Below, one piece after another: positions 1 to 8,973 of a DNA stretch of 64,000 bases; the first letter of the stretch is position 1; the number at the start of each line of letters is the position of its first letter. A program made the translations under genes and the position numbers. The notes under the pieces are model-generated. The model made no database searches and had not been told where the DNA came from. It saw only the letters and a list, made by a program, of their open reading frames with translations. Source of the DNA: Enterococcus florum (GTDB taxonomy: Bacteria; Bacillota; Bacilli; Lactobacillales; Enterococcaceae); assembly GCF_004309355.1 (NCBI RefSeq), contig NZ_BJCC01000015.1:62001-126000 (forward strand). Direction: 5' to 3'.

Positions 1-3
1 GAG

Positions 4-960
4 CTATTTTACAAATTCTTCTATCTGCTCTAGGATTGCTTCAGTGGTCAAGCCAAATTCTTTTTGCAAGAAGTCAGGTGTCCCCACCTGTCCAAAGCGT
101 TCATTAACTCCAATACGCTTCAGCGGGATTCCTGCACCAGCATCAGCCAATACTTCCGCTGCTGCACTGCCGAGTCCACCAATGATGGAATGATTTTCGA
201 TCGTGATAACGCCTTTTTTACCGTCAAATCGTTCCAACAACAGTTCTTTATCTAATGGCTTGATGGTAAACATGTCAACAACCTCGGTTGAGATTCCTTG
301 GCCTGCCAAATGTTCAGCCACATCTAATGCTTCTGAGATCAATTGTCCAGCAGCAACGATCAAGTAATCGGTCCCCTCACGCAACAGATTCCCTTTCCCG
401 ATCGTAAAGGAGGAGCCAGGTGCGTAGACATTGCGAACTCCTTTACGATTGCCGCGAACATAATGAACACCCTCTATGGTGCTGAATTCTTTAATGATCC
501 AATCCATTTGAACTTCATCGGCGGCATCGCAAATCACGACATCTGGAATCGAACGCAGCAAGGCTACATCTTCCCAAGTCGTGTGGGTCCCGCCATTGTG
601 CCCTGCCGCAAATCCCGGATCGGAACCAAAAAGATTCAGTGTGTTTTTCGAATAAGCACCGGACAAGAAGATTTGATCCAGCACTCGACGTGTCGCGAAA
701 GGACCAAAGGTATGGATAAAGGGAACAAATCCAGTCAGATTCAGCCCAGCAGCGACGCCGATCATGTTGGCTTCGGCGATCCCAACATTGATGAACCGCT
801 CTGGATTGGTCTTAGCGATCGACGTCCAGCCGCTGGCTCCGCCAAGATCGGCATCCAAAGCCACAATTTTTTCGTTTTCTTCCATCAGCTCTTTTAGTGC
901 CTCAACGACGGTCGCGCGTAGTTCTTTGCCGACTTCTTTGTTTCCTGTCAATTCAAACAT
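4..960 (-). CDS. Transketolase, C-terminal subunit
   Basis: This is the second half of a split transketolase, which moves two-carbon ketol units between sugar phosphates in the cytoplasm using thiamine diphosphate. The 318 residues hold the pyrimidine-binding domain and the C-terminal transketolase domain. The cofactor-activating glutamate is visible in NVGIAEANMIGVAAGL near residue 63, and the GGTHTTWEDVALLRSIP loop follows near 124. The ATG abuts the TAG stop of the N-terminal subunit, so the two halves are translationally coupled. It is the last gene of the operon running down from 5611. Split transketolases are common in sugar operons of Firmicutes and may be dedicated to the imported substrate rather than to housekeeping. 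Confidence 0.93.
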   Translation of the reverse strand: MFELTGNKEVGKELRATVVEALKELMEENEKIVALDADLGGASGWTSIAKTNPERFINVGIAEANMIGVAAGLNLTGFVPFIHTFGPFATRRVLDQIFLSGAYSKNTLNLFGSDPGFAAGHNGGTHTTWEDVALLRSIPDVVICDAADEVQMDWIIKEFSTIEGVHYVRGNRKGVRNVYAPGSSFTIGKGNLLREGTDYLIVAAGQLISEALDVAEHLAGQGISTEVVDMFTIKPLDKELLLERFDGKKGVITIENHSIIGGLGSAAAEVLADAGAGIPLKRIGVNERFGQVGTPDFLQKEFGLTTEAILEQIEEFVK

Positions 961-1812
961 CTACCCACGCCCCTTCACTGTTCGTAATTCCGCCAACGCT
1001 TTGTCGGTTTCTTCTTGCACTTCTGGACTGTTAAATTTCACAGAATGGTTGGCCTCCATTTCTTCAAAGAAGGTCACCCCTTGGCCTTTGATCGAATCCA
1101 AGACGATACAGACAGCCTGGTCGTTGACTGCCTTGCACTGTTCTATCGCCTGATCGATCGCTTCTAAGTCATCGCCCTTCACTTTGACAGTCGCAAACCC
1201 AAATGCCCGCATCTTTTCCACCAAATCAAAAGGATTCAAAATCTCTTTTGTAGTGCCATCCAACTGCTTTTTATTTTCATCGATGATCAAGATACAATGG
1301 TTCAGCTTGAAATGTGCCAAATACTGGAACGCTTCCCAGCATTGTCCCTCGTTCAATTCGCCGTCGCCAACGATCAAATAAACATAGCTGTCCTTATTTT
1401 GCATTCTTAACCCGGTCGCAATCCCTGCTGCCACTGAGGTTCCCTGGCCTAATGAACCCGTAGTGGCGTCTACACCGGGCGTTTTCGTACGGTCAGGATG
1501 AGAAGGCAGCCGTGTGCCGCCTTCATTCAATGTGCCTAACCATGCTTTGTCGAAAAATCCAACCGCAGCCAATGCACTATACCAAGCTGGACCTGCATGC
1601 CCTTTAGACAGAACCAACCGATCTCTGTCTTCCCACTCAGGATTTCTCGGATCATACGTCATTTGTTTGCCATACAATACTGCCAGCAGCTCAACGATCG
1701 ACAGCGAGCCGCCGATATGTCCAGAGCCCACCTTGCGGATCGCTTCGATGCTTTCGGTCCGAATTTCCGCGGCTAAGCCTTTCAATTGAGAAAGGGTCTC
1801 TTTTTTCATCAT
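961..1812 (-). CDS. Transketolase, N-terminal subunit
   Basis: This 283-residue protein is the thiamine-diphosphate-binding half of the split transketolase. The metal/cofactor motif GDGELNEGQ followed by IIDENKKQLDG is visible near residues 149-181, and LSKGHAGPAWYSAL near 69 matches the family. It lies 14 bases after the EIIC gene and directly abuts the C-terminal subunit gene. Start codons at 1812 and 1809 (ATG ATG) are equally possible behind a GAGGAG ribosome-binding site. Position in a PTS operon implies that the substrate enters pentose-phosphate metabolism. Confidence 0.93.
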   Translation of the reverse strand: MMKKETLSQLKGLAAEIRTESIEAIRKVGSGHIGGSLSIVELLAVLYGKQMTYDPRNPEWEDRDRLVLSKGHAGPAWYSALAAVGFFDKAWLGTLNEGGTRLPSHPDRTKTPGVDATTGSLGQGTSVAAGIATGLRMQNKDSYVYLIVGDGELNEGQCWEAFQYLAHFKLNHCILIIDENKKQLDGTTKEILNPFDLVEKMRAFGFATVKVKGDDLEAIDQAIEQCKAVNDQAVCIVLDSIKGQGVTFFEEMEANHSVKFNSPEVQEETDKALAELRTVKGRG

Positions 1813-1826
1813 GTCGTTCTCCTCTA

Positions 1827-3191
1827 CTATTCAGAAACAGTCGGTGTTTTCTTTCCTTTGGATACCACAGTCAAGCCGATCAATACCGCTAAAACGGCTA
1901 CGATCCCGGCAATTGCCGCGATTTGTCCACCGAAGTTTGCCAAGTTTCCTAAAAAGATTCCTGTCACCCCATAATCCGTGTCTGAGAAGGTCGACCCTTG
2001 GAATCCAAGATCACCCATTACCGGCATCAATAAGATTGGCATGAAGCTGATGATTACTCCGTGGACAAAAGACCCAACCAAAGCTCCGCGCAGACCGCCA
2101 GTTGCGTTTCCGTAAACCCCTGCAGTTGCTCCGCAGAAGAAGTGAGGAACAACCCCCGGAATAATCACTGTCGTCCCTGCAAAAACCATAATCACCAAAC
2201 TGACGATTCCGCCAACAAAGCTGGTCAAGAAACCGATCAACACCGCATTTGGTGCATAAGGGAAGACAATCGGGCAGTCCAAAGCTGGGATCGAATTTGG
2301 AACTAATTTTTCAGAGATCCCCTTGAAAGCTGGCACGATCTCCGCTAAGATCAAACGAACCCCAGCCAGAATAACGAATACGCCTGCCGCAAAAGCCCCT
2401 GCCTGCTGTAAGGAATATATAATGTAATTCGTGCCGCCGCTTAGATTTTCAGTCACAAAGACATTTCCAGCAAACAATGCTACGATCACATAAACGACTG
2501 CCATGGTAATGGTGATACTGACTGTTGAATCGCGCAAGAAAGACAGTCCCTTTGGAAAGTTAATGTCTTCCGTCGATCTTTCCTTGTTGCCAACCCATTT
2601 TCCGATCAGACCGCTCAATGCATACCCGAAGTTTCCTGTATGTCCTAACGCAACAGTGTCATTTTTAGTGATTTGACGTGTGAACGGTTGGGCGATCGCC
2701 GGGAAGATCGTATTTGCCAATCCCAAAGCCAGTCCGCCAAATAACACCAACGGAACTGTTCCTATGCCAGTTACACTCAAAATCACAGCAATCATGCAAG
2801 ACATATAAAGTGTTGCGTGCCCAGTCAGATAGATGTATTTGAATCGAGTAATTCGTGCGATCAAAATGTTAAAAGCCATACCAACCAACATAATAAGTGC
2901 TGTATACGTACCAAATTGATTCAATGCGAGTGCGACGATCGCTTCGTTGTTCGGAACGACCCCTTGCATATTAAATGCGGCTTGGAACATTTCACCAAAC
3001 GGCTGCAGCGAGCCTTCGATCACACCAGCCCCCGCAGTTACTACTAAAAAGCCTACAAAGGTCTTGATCCCGCCCTTGACTGTTGAAGCGGCATCCTTTT
3101 TCTGCAATACATTTCCCAATACGGCAATGATTGCTACCAGTAAAGCTGGCGTGCTTGCGATATCCACTAGGATGTCTAAAATTCCGTTCAT
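1827..3191 (-). CDS. PTS system, ascorbate-family (UlaA-type) EIIC component
   Basis: This 454-residue polytopic membrane protein is the sugar-translocating unit of an ascorbate-family (SgaT/UlaA) PTS. It has about eleven hydrophobic segments and the family-typical stretches ALGHTGNFGYALSGLIG and HFFCGATAGVYGNATGG. It is preceded by GGGAGGAAG seven bases before ATG. The EIIB gene lies 108 bases upstream, and that gap holds an inverted repeat at 3251-3282. The substrate is probably a sugar acid or pentose-like compound rather than proven ascorbate, because no UlaD, UlaE, UlaF or UlaG gene is present; a transketolase pair follows instead. Confidence 0.88.
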   Translation of the reverse strand: MNGILDILVDIASTPALLVAIIAVLGNVLQKKDAASTVKGGIKTFVGFLVVTAGAGVIEGSLQPFGEMFQAAFNMQGVVPNNEAIVALALNQFGTYTALIMLVGMAFNILIARITRFKYIYLTGHATLYMSCMIAVILSVTGIGTVPLVLFGGLALGLANTIFPAIAQPFTRQITKNDTVALGHTGNFGYALSGLIGKWVGNKERSTEDINFPKGLSFLRDSTVSITITMAVVYVIVALFAGNVFVTENLSGGTNYIIYSLQQAGAFAAGVFVILAGVRLILAEIVPAFKGISEKLVPNSIPALDCPIVFPYAPNAVLIGFLTSFVGGIVSLVIMVFAGTTVIIPGVVPHFFCGATAGVYGNATGGLRGALVGSFVHGVIISFMPILLMPVMGDLGFQGSTFSDTDYGVTGIFLGNLANFGGQIAAIAGIVAVLAVLIGLTVVSKGKKTPTVSE

Positions 3192-3250
3192 TTTACTTCC
3201 TCCCTATATTTGTTTTACGATTTTTTTAACTCAAAAGAATAGAGATGCAC

Positions 3251-3282
3251 AAAAGGTCTAATCGCTGATGATTCGACCTTTT
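3251..3282 (-). other. Inverted repeat between EIIB and EIIC genes
   Basis: AAAAGGTC (3251-3258) pairs with GACCTTTT (3275-3282), and the stem can be extended by AATC/GATT across one mismatch. No clean U-run follows on the minus strand, so it is more likely an mRNA-stabilising or processing hairpin, or a weak attenuator, than a full terminator. Confidence 0.45.
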
Positions 3283-3299
3283 GCTCCTTTTTGATCCTT

Positions 3300-3581
3300 T
3301 TAAAGCAACCCTTTTTCCTGACAAACAGCAGAAACCTTTTCCCTCAGCTCATCCATGTCGATGATACTATCCAAGACGATCACTTCACCTAAGTGTTGTG
3401 CGCTGTCTGCTAAATCGCCACCTACAAAAAAGACATCTGCCAGATCAGGCGCTGCACTGCCCATGTCGTAATGAGCAACTTCCACACCGTCAACTCCCAA
3501 CTCCTTCAAAACGGAATTGATATTCATTTCTACCATAAAGCTCGAGCCTAACCCTGAGCCGCATACTGCTGCAAATTTCAT
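3300..3581 (-). CDS. PTS system, ascorbate-type EIIB component
   Basis: This 93-residue cytoplasmic protein carries the phosphate from the EIIA domain to the sugar. The phosphorylated cysteine is Cys7 in the loop CGSGLGSS, as in lactose/ascorbate-class EIIB proteins. Its ATG overlaps the TGA stop of the upstream regulator (ATGA), so the two are translationally coupled. No free EIIA gene is present; the EIIA function is probably provided by the C-terminal domain of the regulator encoded just upstream. Confidence 0.9.
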   Translation of the reverse strand: MKFAAVCGSGLGSSFMVEMNINSVLKELGVDGVEVAHYDMGSAAPDLADVFFVGGDLADSAQHLGEVIVLDSIIDMDELREKVSAVCQEKGLL

Positions 3582-5611
3582 TGTTCCATCTCTCCTTTAG
3601 CTAATATTGTCAAAATCTCTTCTTTCGAAGCTGCTGCCAATAATTCATTCAGATTGTCTTTGTTGGAAAGCAGCTTGGTCAGGCTTGATAATGCTCGAAG
3701 ATGGGCCTCATTATCGACAGCCGCCAAGCAAACGAACAAACGAATAGCATGCTTCTCATCTTCCATCAGCAAAACCGGGTCCTTAACTTTCAATAGAGAC
3801 ATCCCTAATTTTTTCACTCCATCCTCTGGCCGGGCGTGAGGCAGCGCAATGCCTTTTCCGATATGGATAAATGGCCCATATTGATTGACTTTGCTGATCA
3901 TCGCCTCAATATAGCTTTCCTCGATCCTCTCGCTTTCCAGCAATGGTCTCGCGGTCAAACGAATGGCTTCCTCCCAATCCAGCGATTCTTCAGACAATTG
4001 GATCATCTCGGGAGTAATAAGTTCAGTTAACATAGGTCGGCGATCCTCCTTCTTTTCAATCATGCGATTCATTTTTTTGTTCAATACTTTGTAAATTTTT
4101 TCCTTCGAGACACCCGGTTTGATCTCGATATACGGCAATAACGCATCGACGATTTCCTTGGCACTCGGCAATGAGAAGCCTGGAATCAACAGCTCCTGTT
4201 GGATTTGATTGATCAATTGATTTTTTTCTAATTGCGACATCAATGGCTTGACTAGATACACCGACTTGGCAATATCCAGATTGATCGTAGAAAACACCAC
4301 ATCATAGCTGCTTTCCGGAATACTCTGCAGCTGATCCACAGAGTTGGCTTCCTCAAAGTGAATCGTAGGGAACATCTTTTTCAGCTCCGTCTGCAGGATC
4401 AATGAAGAGCTGATCCCGCTTGGACAAACGATCAATGCACGGACCTCGTCTTGTTCCGGCTCTTCTTTTTGACGCGCGATCTCCCCGCCAAAGAGAATGG
4501 AAAAAAATCCAACTTCCTCATCTGGAATCCGCTGACCAACCACTCTTTCCAGCGGCAGCAAGGCTTCCTTGGTAAAGCCAAAGATCTCAGCGTATTCCAA
4601 TTGAATATTTTCGATCAGTACATTCGGCAAATAAAACTGATTGCTGATCCGAAAATATGCCGGCACCAAATGATGAAACAAGTTCATCAGCAACTCGCGA
4701 AAGTTCGAGAACTCGATAGCTGCCAGCCCTTCCATGCGATGGATGATCTCGGCTGAGCAGCTGAGCAATTGATCCAACTGGATGTCCTGAATCTCTCCTT
4801 GGACTACGGTCATCAAAACCGCCGTTAAATAAGCTGTTTCGATCGACTCGTCCTTTGTAAAAAATGTTTGGTAAATCGCCTCACCCGCTTGGTAGGCAGT
4901 CAAGGAAGTCAACAATTCCAGCTGCTCGACCCGCTCCAGCGGATGATGCTTGATCCGGTTCAATGACATGCCTAAGAAAAAAGCAACTTCATCGATACGG
5001 CTGGGCACAATCTCCAGACCGGCCATCTTTGTGTGGACCAATATTGCATCCCGTACTTTTGCGTAAAGTGCCAAATCCTGCTGATTCATCCAATGATGCA
5101 GTCCGAATTTCCCTGAACCGCTTTGCAGCAATTCCGCTACAAAGTTTTTAGCCAATCGGCGAATCTGTTCTTCCTCTCCGGTCACAAAAAAACCATTTTT
5201 TCGAGTGTAGTCCAATTGAATGTCGAAATCGTTCAAGAGGCTGCGCAGTTTTTTGATGTCTGCGATTGCGGTGCCTTTGGAAATCTCTAAGAAATCCTGA
5301 AAGTGATACAACGACAGCTCTTCATATTGAGAGTAGCTCAATAGATAAATCAGTGCCTGCCGCTCTTCTTCCGTATAAATCAACGGAAGTTCCTCCCCGC
5401 TCACCAGCAGCTGGGCCCACAAGTTTGGTGAGACTTTCGGAACATAGAGCTTCGTGGCTGTTTCCTTTTTTTCCATTCGTAAATGGTCGGTTAGCTCAGT
5501 CAATTGCTTCTGCAGCTCTTGAAAGGACAAATTTGTCAATTGGCTGGCCTGTTCAAAAGACACATATTCTTTCGAGCCATGGGATAGGAGATAACTAAAT
5601 GCATAGTTCAA
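3578..5611 (-). CDS. BglG-family transcriptional regulator with PTS EIIB-like and EIIA domains
   Basis: This 677-residue protein is a PTS-controlled transcription activator or antiterminator. The N-terminal 120 residues look like HTH domains, followed by two PTS regulation domains (about 180-390), an EIIB-like domain with VCPSGISSS near residue 398, and a C-terminal EIIA type-2 domain with the phosphorylatable histidine in GKGIALPHARPEDG. It is the first gene of the operon and has a strong GGAGGTGAGGAG ribosome-binding site. The EIIA domain may also supply phosphate to the separate EIIB, since the operon has no other EIIA. Its activity is likely set by the phosphorylation state of its own PTS. 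Confidence 0.9.
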   Translation of the reverse strand: MNYAFSYLLSHGSKEYVSFEQASQLTNLSFQELQKQLTELTDHLRMEKKETATKLYVPKVSPNLWAQLLVSGEELPLIYTEEERQALIYLLSYSQYEELSLYHFQDFLEISKGTAIADIKKLRSLLNDFDIQLDYTRKNGFFVTGEEEQIRRLAKNFVAELLQSGSGKFGLHHWMNQQDLALYAKVRDAILVHTKMAGLEIVPSRIDEVAFFLGMSLNRIKHHPLERVEQLELLTSLTAYQAGEAIYQTFFTKDESIETAYLTAVLMTVVQGEIQDIQLDQLLSCSAEIIHRMEGLAAIEFSNFRELLMNLFHHLVPAYFRISNQFYLPNVLIENIQLEYAEIFGFTKEALLPLERVVGQRIPDEEVGFFSILFGGEIARQKEEPEQDEVRALIVCPSGISSSLILQTELKKMFPTIHFEEANSVDQLQSIPESSYDVVFSTINLDIAKSVYLVKPLMSQLEKNQLINQIQQELLIPGFSLPSAKEIVDALLPYIEIKPGVSKEKIYKVLNKKMNRMIEKKEDRRPMLTELITPEMIQLSEESLDWEEAIRLTARPLLESERIEESYIEAMISKVNQYGPFIHIGKGIALPHARPEDGVKKLGMSLLKVKDPVLLMEDEKHAIRLFVCLAAVDNEAHLRALSSLTKLLSNKDNLNELLAAASKEEILTILAKGEMEQ

Positions 5612-5989
5612 TTCTCCTCACCTCCTGCATTCAGTATAGTTTGAAATCGCTTCATCGGCGACCTCTGTTCGGTACAACTTGTTTAAAAAAAACAAAAATG
5701 ATTGTACCAAAGACACCAATCCTCGTATAGAGGGATTAATTCTATTATGAATTTCTTTAGAGTTTCCGGGTATTTTCTTACATATTAAAAGGAGAATTCT
5801 TGCTATTAAATTGATTATAAAATGACGGTCATGAGGATTGCGAGGCCGTTGAGTGTCTGAAAAAATGAAACCAATTTTCGATACGCATATCATCCAACTA
5901 AACTTTTCGCACGTTACTAATAAAACATTTGTTGGTTTTTTCCTTGATCTTTACTAACTGCAAAAAGAGGACAAACGTGGTGTTTGTCC
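5612..5989. other. Intergenic region upstream of the PTS operon
   Basis: No convincing gene is seen in this 378-base AT-rich gap. The only longer open frame (minus, 5618-5893) lacks a ribosome-binding site and any recognisable composition. A TATACT hexamer (minus, 5633-5638) is too close to the regulator start to be a confident promoter. The right end holds the terminator of the DMT transporter gene. Confidence 0.6.
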
Positions 5990-5996
5990 TTAGCCG
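5968..5996 (-). terminator. Intrinsic terminator of the DMT transporter gene
   Basis: On the minus strand the stem AGGACAAAC/GTTTGTCCT (5968-5976 with 5982-5990) has a five-base loop and is followed by CTTTTTG. It overlaps the stop codon of the transporter gene. Confidence 0.85.
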
Positions 5997-6901
5997 TCAT
6001 AGAAGCCTAATATCGCAATGCCGATCATGACCATGGTGATCACGACATATTGCTTCCAGTTTAGTTTTTCTTTCAAAAAAATGCGTCCTAAAATAACAGA
6101 TATGATCGCATAAGAAGAGATCAAAGGTGCTGCAATGACTGCTTCTTTGCTGGCGATCGCATCGACATAAAAGAATTGTCCGATCGTTTCAAAAATGGCA
6201 GCCAATCCTTTGGCTCGTTCTTGAAATATCTGAATTTTTTCACCTTGTTTTACGCGCAGATAAACGATCAGTATCAACGCAACGATCAAAAAAGTCAGCT
6301 CGTAGCTCATATTGGCTTGGTCTTCGGGCATGATTTTCCGGTACTCTAAATAATAACTGTCTAAGAATGTTCCCATGCCATCAATAACCATATAGATGAT
6401 CGGAAAAATGATGGCTAACGCACCAAAACGATACTTTTCTTCTATTATTACGCCTTCTTTTTTTAACTCGGCGTTTTCTTCTCTCTTTTCCAAAATCGAC
6501 AGCATCAAGATCCCAAGCAAGATCAATGCTACTGCAAACAATTGTCCGCCGCCGATCTGATTGCCCAGCAAAACGATCCCCAAAAGAGCGGTGACTGCCC
6601 CAGAAGAATTCGAGATTGGCGAGGAAATCGAAACCTCAATGTAGCGCAGACCAAAATAGCCAACTGCCATCGAACCAATATACATCGAAGAGACTGGCAA
6701 ATAGCGGATCAAATTAAACCAATCGTAGGAAATTCTTTCGATCATCCCGTAATAAATAACTGCATGAAGCCCCATGACCAAGCCGACCATGATCGTCGTT
6801 TTGCTGGCGCTGAACCGATCACCGGGTGCATTGCCCTTTTTGTAAAACAAATCGGCGCTTCCCCATGCTAAAACCGTCAACATGGCATAAACAAACCACA
6901 T
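5990..6901 (-). CDS. DMT superfamily (EamA-type) transporter
   Basis: This polytopic inner-membrane protein of 303 residues has about ten transmembrane segments arranged as two EamA repeats, the usual architecture of drug/metabolite transporters. A hydrophilic linker (EKREENAELKKEG) separates the halves. ATG at 6901 is preferred because AGGAGGGG precedes it; the in-frame ATG at 6922 has no such site. The substrate cannot be told from sequence; members export amino acids, nucleotides or drugs. It is monocistronic, ending at its own terminator, and diverges from the lysine transport operon. Confidence 0.85.
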   Translation of the reverse strand: MWFVYAMLTVLAWGSADLFYKKGNAPGDRFSASKTTIMVGLVMGLHAVIYYGMIERISYDWFNLIRYLPVSSMYIGSMAVGYFGLRYIEVSISSPISNSSGAVTALLGIVLLGNQIGGGQLFAVALILLGILMLSILEKREENAELKKEGVIIEEKYRFGALAIIFPIIYMVIDGMGTFLDSYYLEYRKIMPEDQANMSYELTFLIVALILIVYLRVKQGEKIQIFQERAKGLAAIFETIGQFFYVDAIASKEAVIAAPLISSYAIISVILGRIFLKEKLNWKQYVVITMVMIGIAILGFYDG

Positions 6902-7009
6902 TCCAACCCCTCCTGTCTGCAAACTTCTTCATTAAGCTACCGTAATTCCTCAAAAAGGTCAACCGGATACCCATTATTTTTAAATAACTGCTGTTTCAGT
7001 TTCTTCCCA

Positions 7010-7038
7010 TTGACATTTTGGATAACAGCCTTTAGACT
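7010..7038 (+). promoter_or_regulatory. Promoter of the lysine transport operon
   Basis: TTGACA (7010-7015) and TAGACT (7033-7038) are separated by exactly 17 bases. Transcription would start near 7045, just ahead of the riboswitch. Confidence 0.75.
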
Positions 7039-7065
7039 ATAACCTACAATAACTGAATACGAGAT

Positions 7066-7225
7066 GCCTCAATCAATGAGGTAGAGGTCGCGGGACTTAT
7101 TAACCCTATCGAGTGGAGAGACACGAAGAAGTAGGACTAGGAAGTTTCGCCGAAATGTGCAGAATTCTCTTTGTTCTGTATGTTGGGACGCAAGTCAATA
7201 ACTTGCGGACTGTCTTAGTAGTAAT
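7066..7225 (+). promoter_or_regulatory. Lysine riboswitch (L-box) aptamer
   Basis: Three conserved blocks of the lysine aptamer are present in order: GAGGTAGAGGTCGCG (7078-7092), a GAAGAAGTAGGACTAG block (7125-7140) and TTTCGCCGAAATG (7145-7157). They are followed by a peripheral hairpin closed by GCAGAA/TTCTGTATGTTGGGAC and the hairpin GCAAGT/ACTTGC (7190-7206) before GGACTGTC. The outer boundaries are approximate. It precedes a terminator hairpin and then an amino-acid ABC transporter, which predicts lysine as the substrate and repression when lysine is plentiful. Confidence 0.88.
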
Positions 7226-7273
7226 ACTAAGTTGCGCTATGTTTTGTGAGAGGATCATCTTCTTATCATCTGC

Positions 7274-7309
7274 AAGCGGCCTTCTGTACATCGGCGGCTT
7301 TTTTGTTTT
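7274..7309 (+). terminator. Riboswitch-linked terminator
   Basis: AAGCGGCC (7274-7281) pairs with GGCGGCTT (7293-7300) with one central G-G mismatch, followed by TTTTTGTTTT. It lies between the aptamer and the first gene, where a lysine riboswitch normally places its terminator/antiterminator switch. Confidence 0.75.
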
Positions 7310-7366
7310 AGATGAACCAGCAGCTAGCTATTATTGATCTCGTGCATAGAAAAAGGGGAGAGTTTA

Positions 7367-8962
7367 ATGAACAAAAGAATTTTTTCAGTTATCGCACTAC
7401 TAGCGATGTTCGTCACGTTTTTAGGCATGCCGCAGGTGTCCAGAGCAGACGACAAAACGCCGGAGGGCGAGTTAAGAGTCGGCATGGAAGCTGGGTATGC
7501 GCCCTTCAACTGGACACAAAAGGATGACCGCAATGGTGCGGTGCCGATCCAAGGCGATCGAGCATATGCTGGTGGATACGACGTGGAAATCGCCAAACGA
7601 GTTGCTGATCAGATGAACCGCAAATTGGTCATCGTCAAAACCGAATGGGACGGCCTCTTGCCTGCCCTGCAGTCCGGTAAAATCGACGCCGTCATCGCCG
7701 GAATGTCGCCAACGGCAGAACGCCGCAAAGAAGTCGACTTTTCTGATAACTACTACGAATCCCAATTAGTCATCATTACCCGCAAGGATTCAAAATATGC
7801 TACTGCAACAAGCCTGGCTGATTTTTCTGGCGCCAAAATTACCGGCCAGCTAAGCACGTTCCATTACGATGTCATCGACCAAATTCCAGATGTGCAAAAA
7901 CAGCAGGCGATGGACAATTTCCCCGCCATGCGTGTGGCTTTGGAGTCAGGGACGATCGACGGCTATGTCGGCGAACGGCCAGAAGGAGTCACTGTAGAAG
8001 CCGTGAATCCTGATTTGAAAATGATCGAATTTGCTCCGGCTGACGGGTTCCAATCCAATCCAGAGGATGTACAGGTTTCTGTCGGGATGCGAAAAGGCGA
8101 CCCATTGATGGCTGAAGTTAATCAGATCCTAGCGGGAATCCCGTTAGATGAACGTACACAGATCATGGATCAAGCCATCAAAGACCAGCCTGCCAGCGAG
8201 GAAAGTGCATCCTCTGATTCCAACGAAAACGCGCTGGTACGAATCATCAAGCAAAACGGCATGATGTTCCTGCGAGGAACGGGCATGACCTTGCTGTTGG
8301 CGATTTTTGGTACGACTGTCGGAACAGGTATCGGCCTGCTGATCGGGGTCTTCCGTTCCTTGCCTGAAGCAAAAAGCGGGATTAAACGCGGTCTGCAAAA
8401 AGGCTTTGGCTGGCTGTTGAACATTTATATTGAAGTCTTCCGCGGCACACCAATGATCGTTCAGTCCGCAGTGATCTATTACGGGATCGCCATGGCTTTT
8501 GGTATTGATTTGAATCGAACCGCAGCTGCCTTGTTTATCGTTTCGATTAACACCGGAGCGTATATGTCCGAGATCGTGCGCGGCGGCATCTACGCTGTTG
8601 AAAAAGGCCAGTTTGAAGCGGCCCAAGCCATCGGGATGACCCACGGACAAATGATGCGTAAAGTCATACTGCCGCAAGTTCTGCGTAATATCTTGCCAGC
8701 CACTGGGAATGAATTGGTGATCAACATCAAAGATACCTCCGTATTAAGTATCATTTCGGTATCTGAGCTGTTCTTCCAAGGGAAATCCGCTGCAGGTACG
8801 AACTATATGTTCTTCCAAACTTATTTCATCATTTGTGTAATCTATTTTGTATTGACCTTTACAGCCACACGTCTGCTTCGCTTGGTGGAGAAGAAAATGG
8901 ACGGACCAAGTGCCTACGTGCGTTTGGAAGAATCCGATGTTGCGATTGAAGCAGATAAATAG
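7367..8962 (+). CDS. Amino-acid ABC transporter, fused substrate-binding protein and permease (probable lysine importer)
   Basis: This single polypeptide of 531 residues combines an extracellular binding domain and a membrane permease, a fusion common in lactic acid bacteria and enterococci. A signal/anchor segment covers residues 1-24 ([18 protein letters not shown]). The SBP_bac_3 domain runs from about 35 to 270 ([34 protein letters not shown]). The permease occupies about 300-515 with the EAA loop [20 protein letters not shown], which contacts the ATPase. ATG 7367 follows AAAAGGGGAG; the earlier in-frame start at 7334 lacks a signal peptide and ribosome-binding site. The lysine riboswitch upstream suggests lysine as substrate. 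The ATPase gene follows 11 bases later. Confidence 0.92.
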   Translation: MNKRIFSVIALLAMFVTFLGMPQVSRADDKTPEGELRVGMEAGYAPFNWTQKDDRNGAVPIQGDRAYAGGYDVEIAKRVADQMNRKLVIVKTEWDGLLPALQSGKIDAVIAGMSPTAERRKEVDFSDNYYESQLVIITRKDSKYATATSLADFSGAKITGQLSTFHYDVIDQIPDVQKQQAMDNFPAMRVALESGTIDGYVGERPEGVTVEAVNPDLKMIEFAPADGFQSNPEDVQVSVGMRKGDPLMAEVNQILAGIPLDERTQIMDQAIKDQPASEESASSDSNENALVRIIKQNGMMFLRGTGMTLLLAIFGTTVGTGIGLLIGVFRSLPEAKSGIKRGLQKGFGWLLNIYIEVFRGTPMIVQSAVIYYGIAMAFGIDLNRTAAALFIVSINTGAYMSEIVRGGIYAVEKGQFEAAQAIGMTHGQMMRKVILPQVLRNILPATGNELVINIKDTSVLSIISVSELFFQGKSAAGTNYMFFQTYFIICVIYFVLTFTATRLLRLVEKKMDGPSAYVRLEESDVAIEADK

Positions 8963-8973
8963 GAGGAACCAGT

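Noticed and set aside
5618-5893. 91-codon minus-strand frame
   Set aside because: No ribosome-binding site, no protein-like composition, and it lies in an AT-rich gap that includes the PTS operon promoter area.
7106-7337. Open frames on both strands across the lysine riboswitch
   Set aside because: They run through conserved RNA structure and the terminator and have no ribosome-binding sites.
8144-8677. 177-codon minus-strand frame in the lysine permease gene
   Set aside because: It is antisense to strongly conserved ABC permease sequence.
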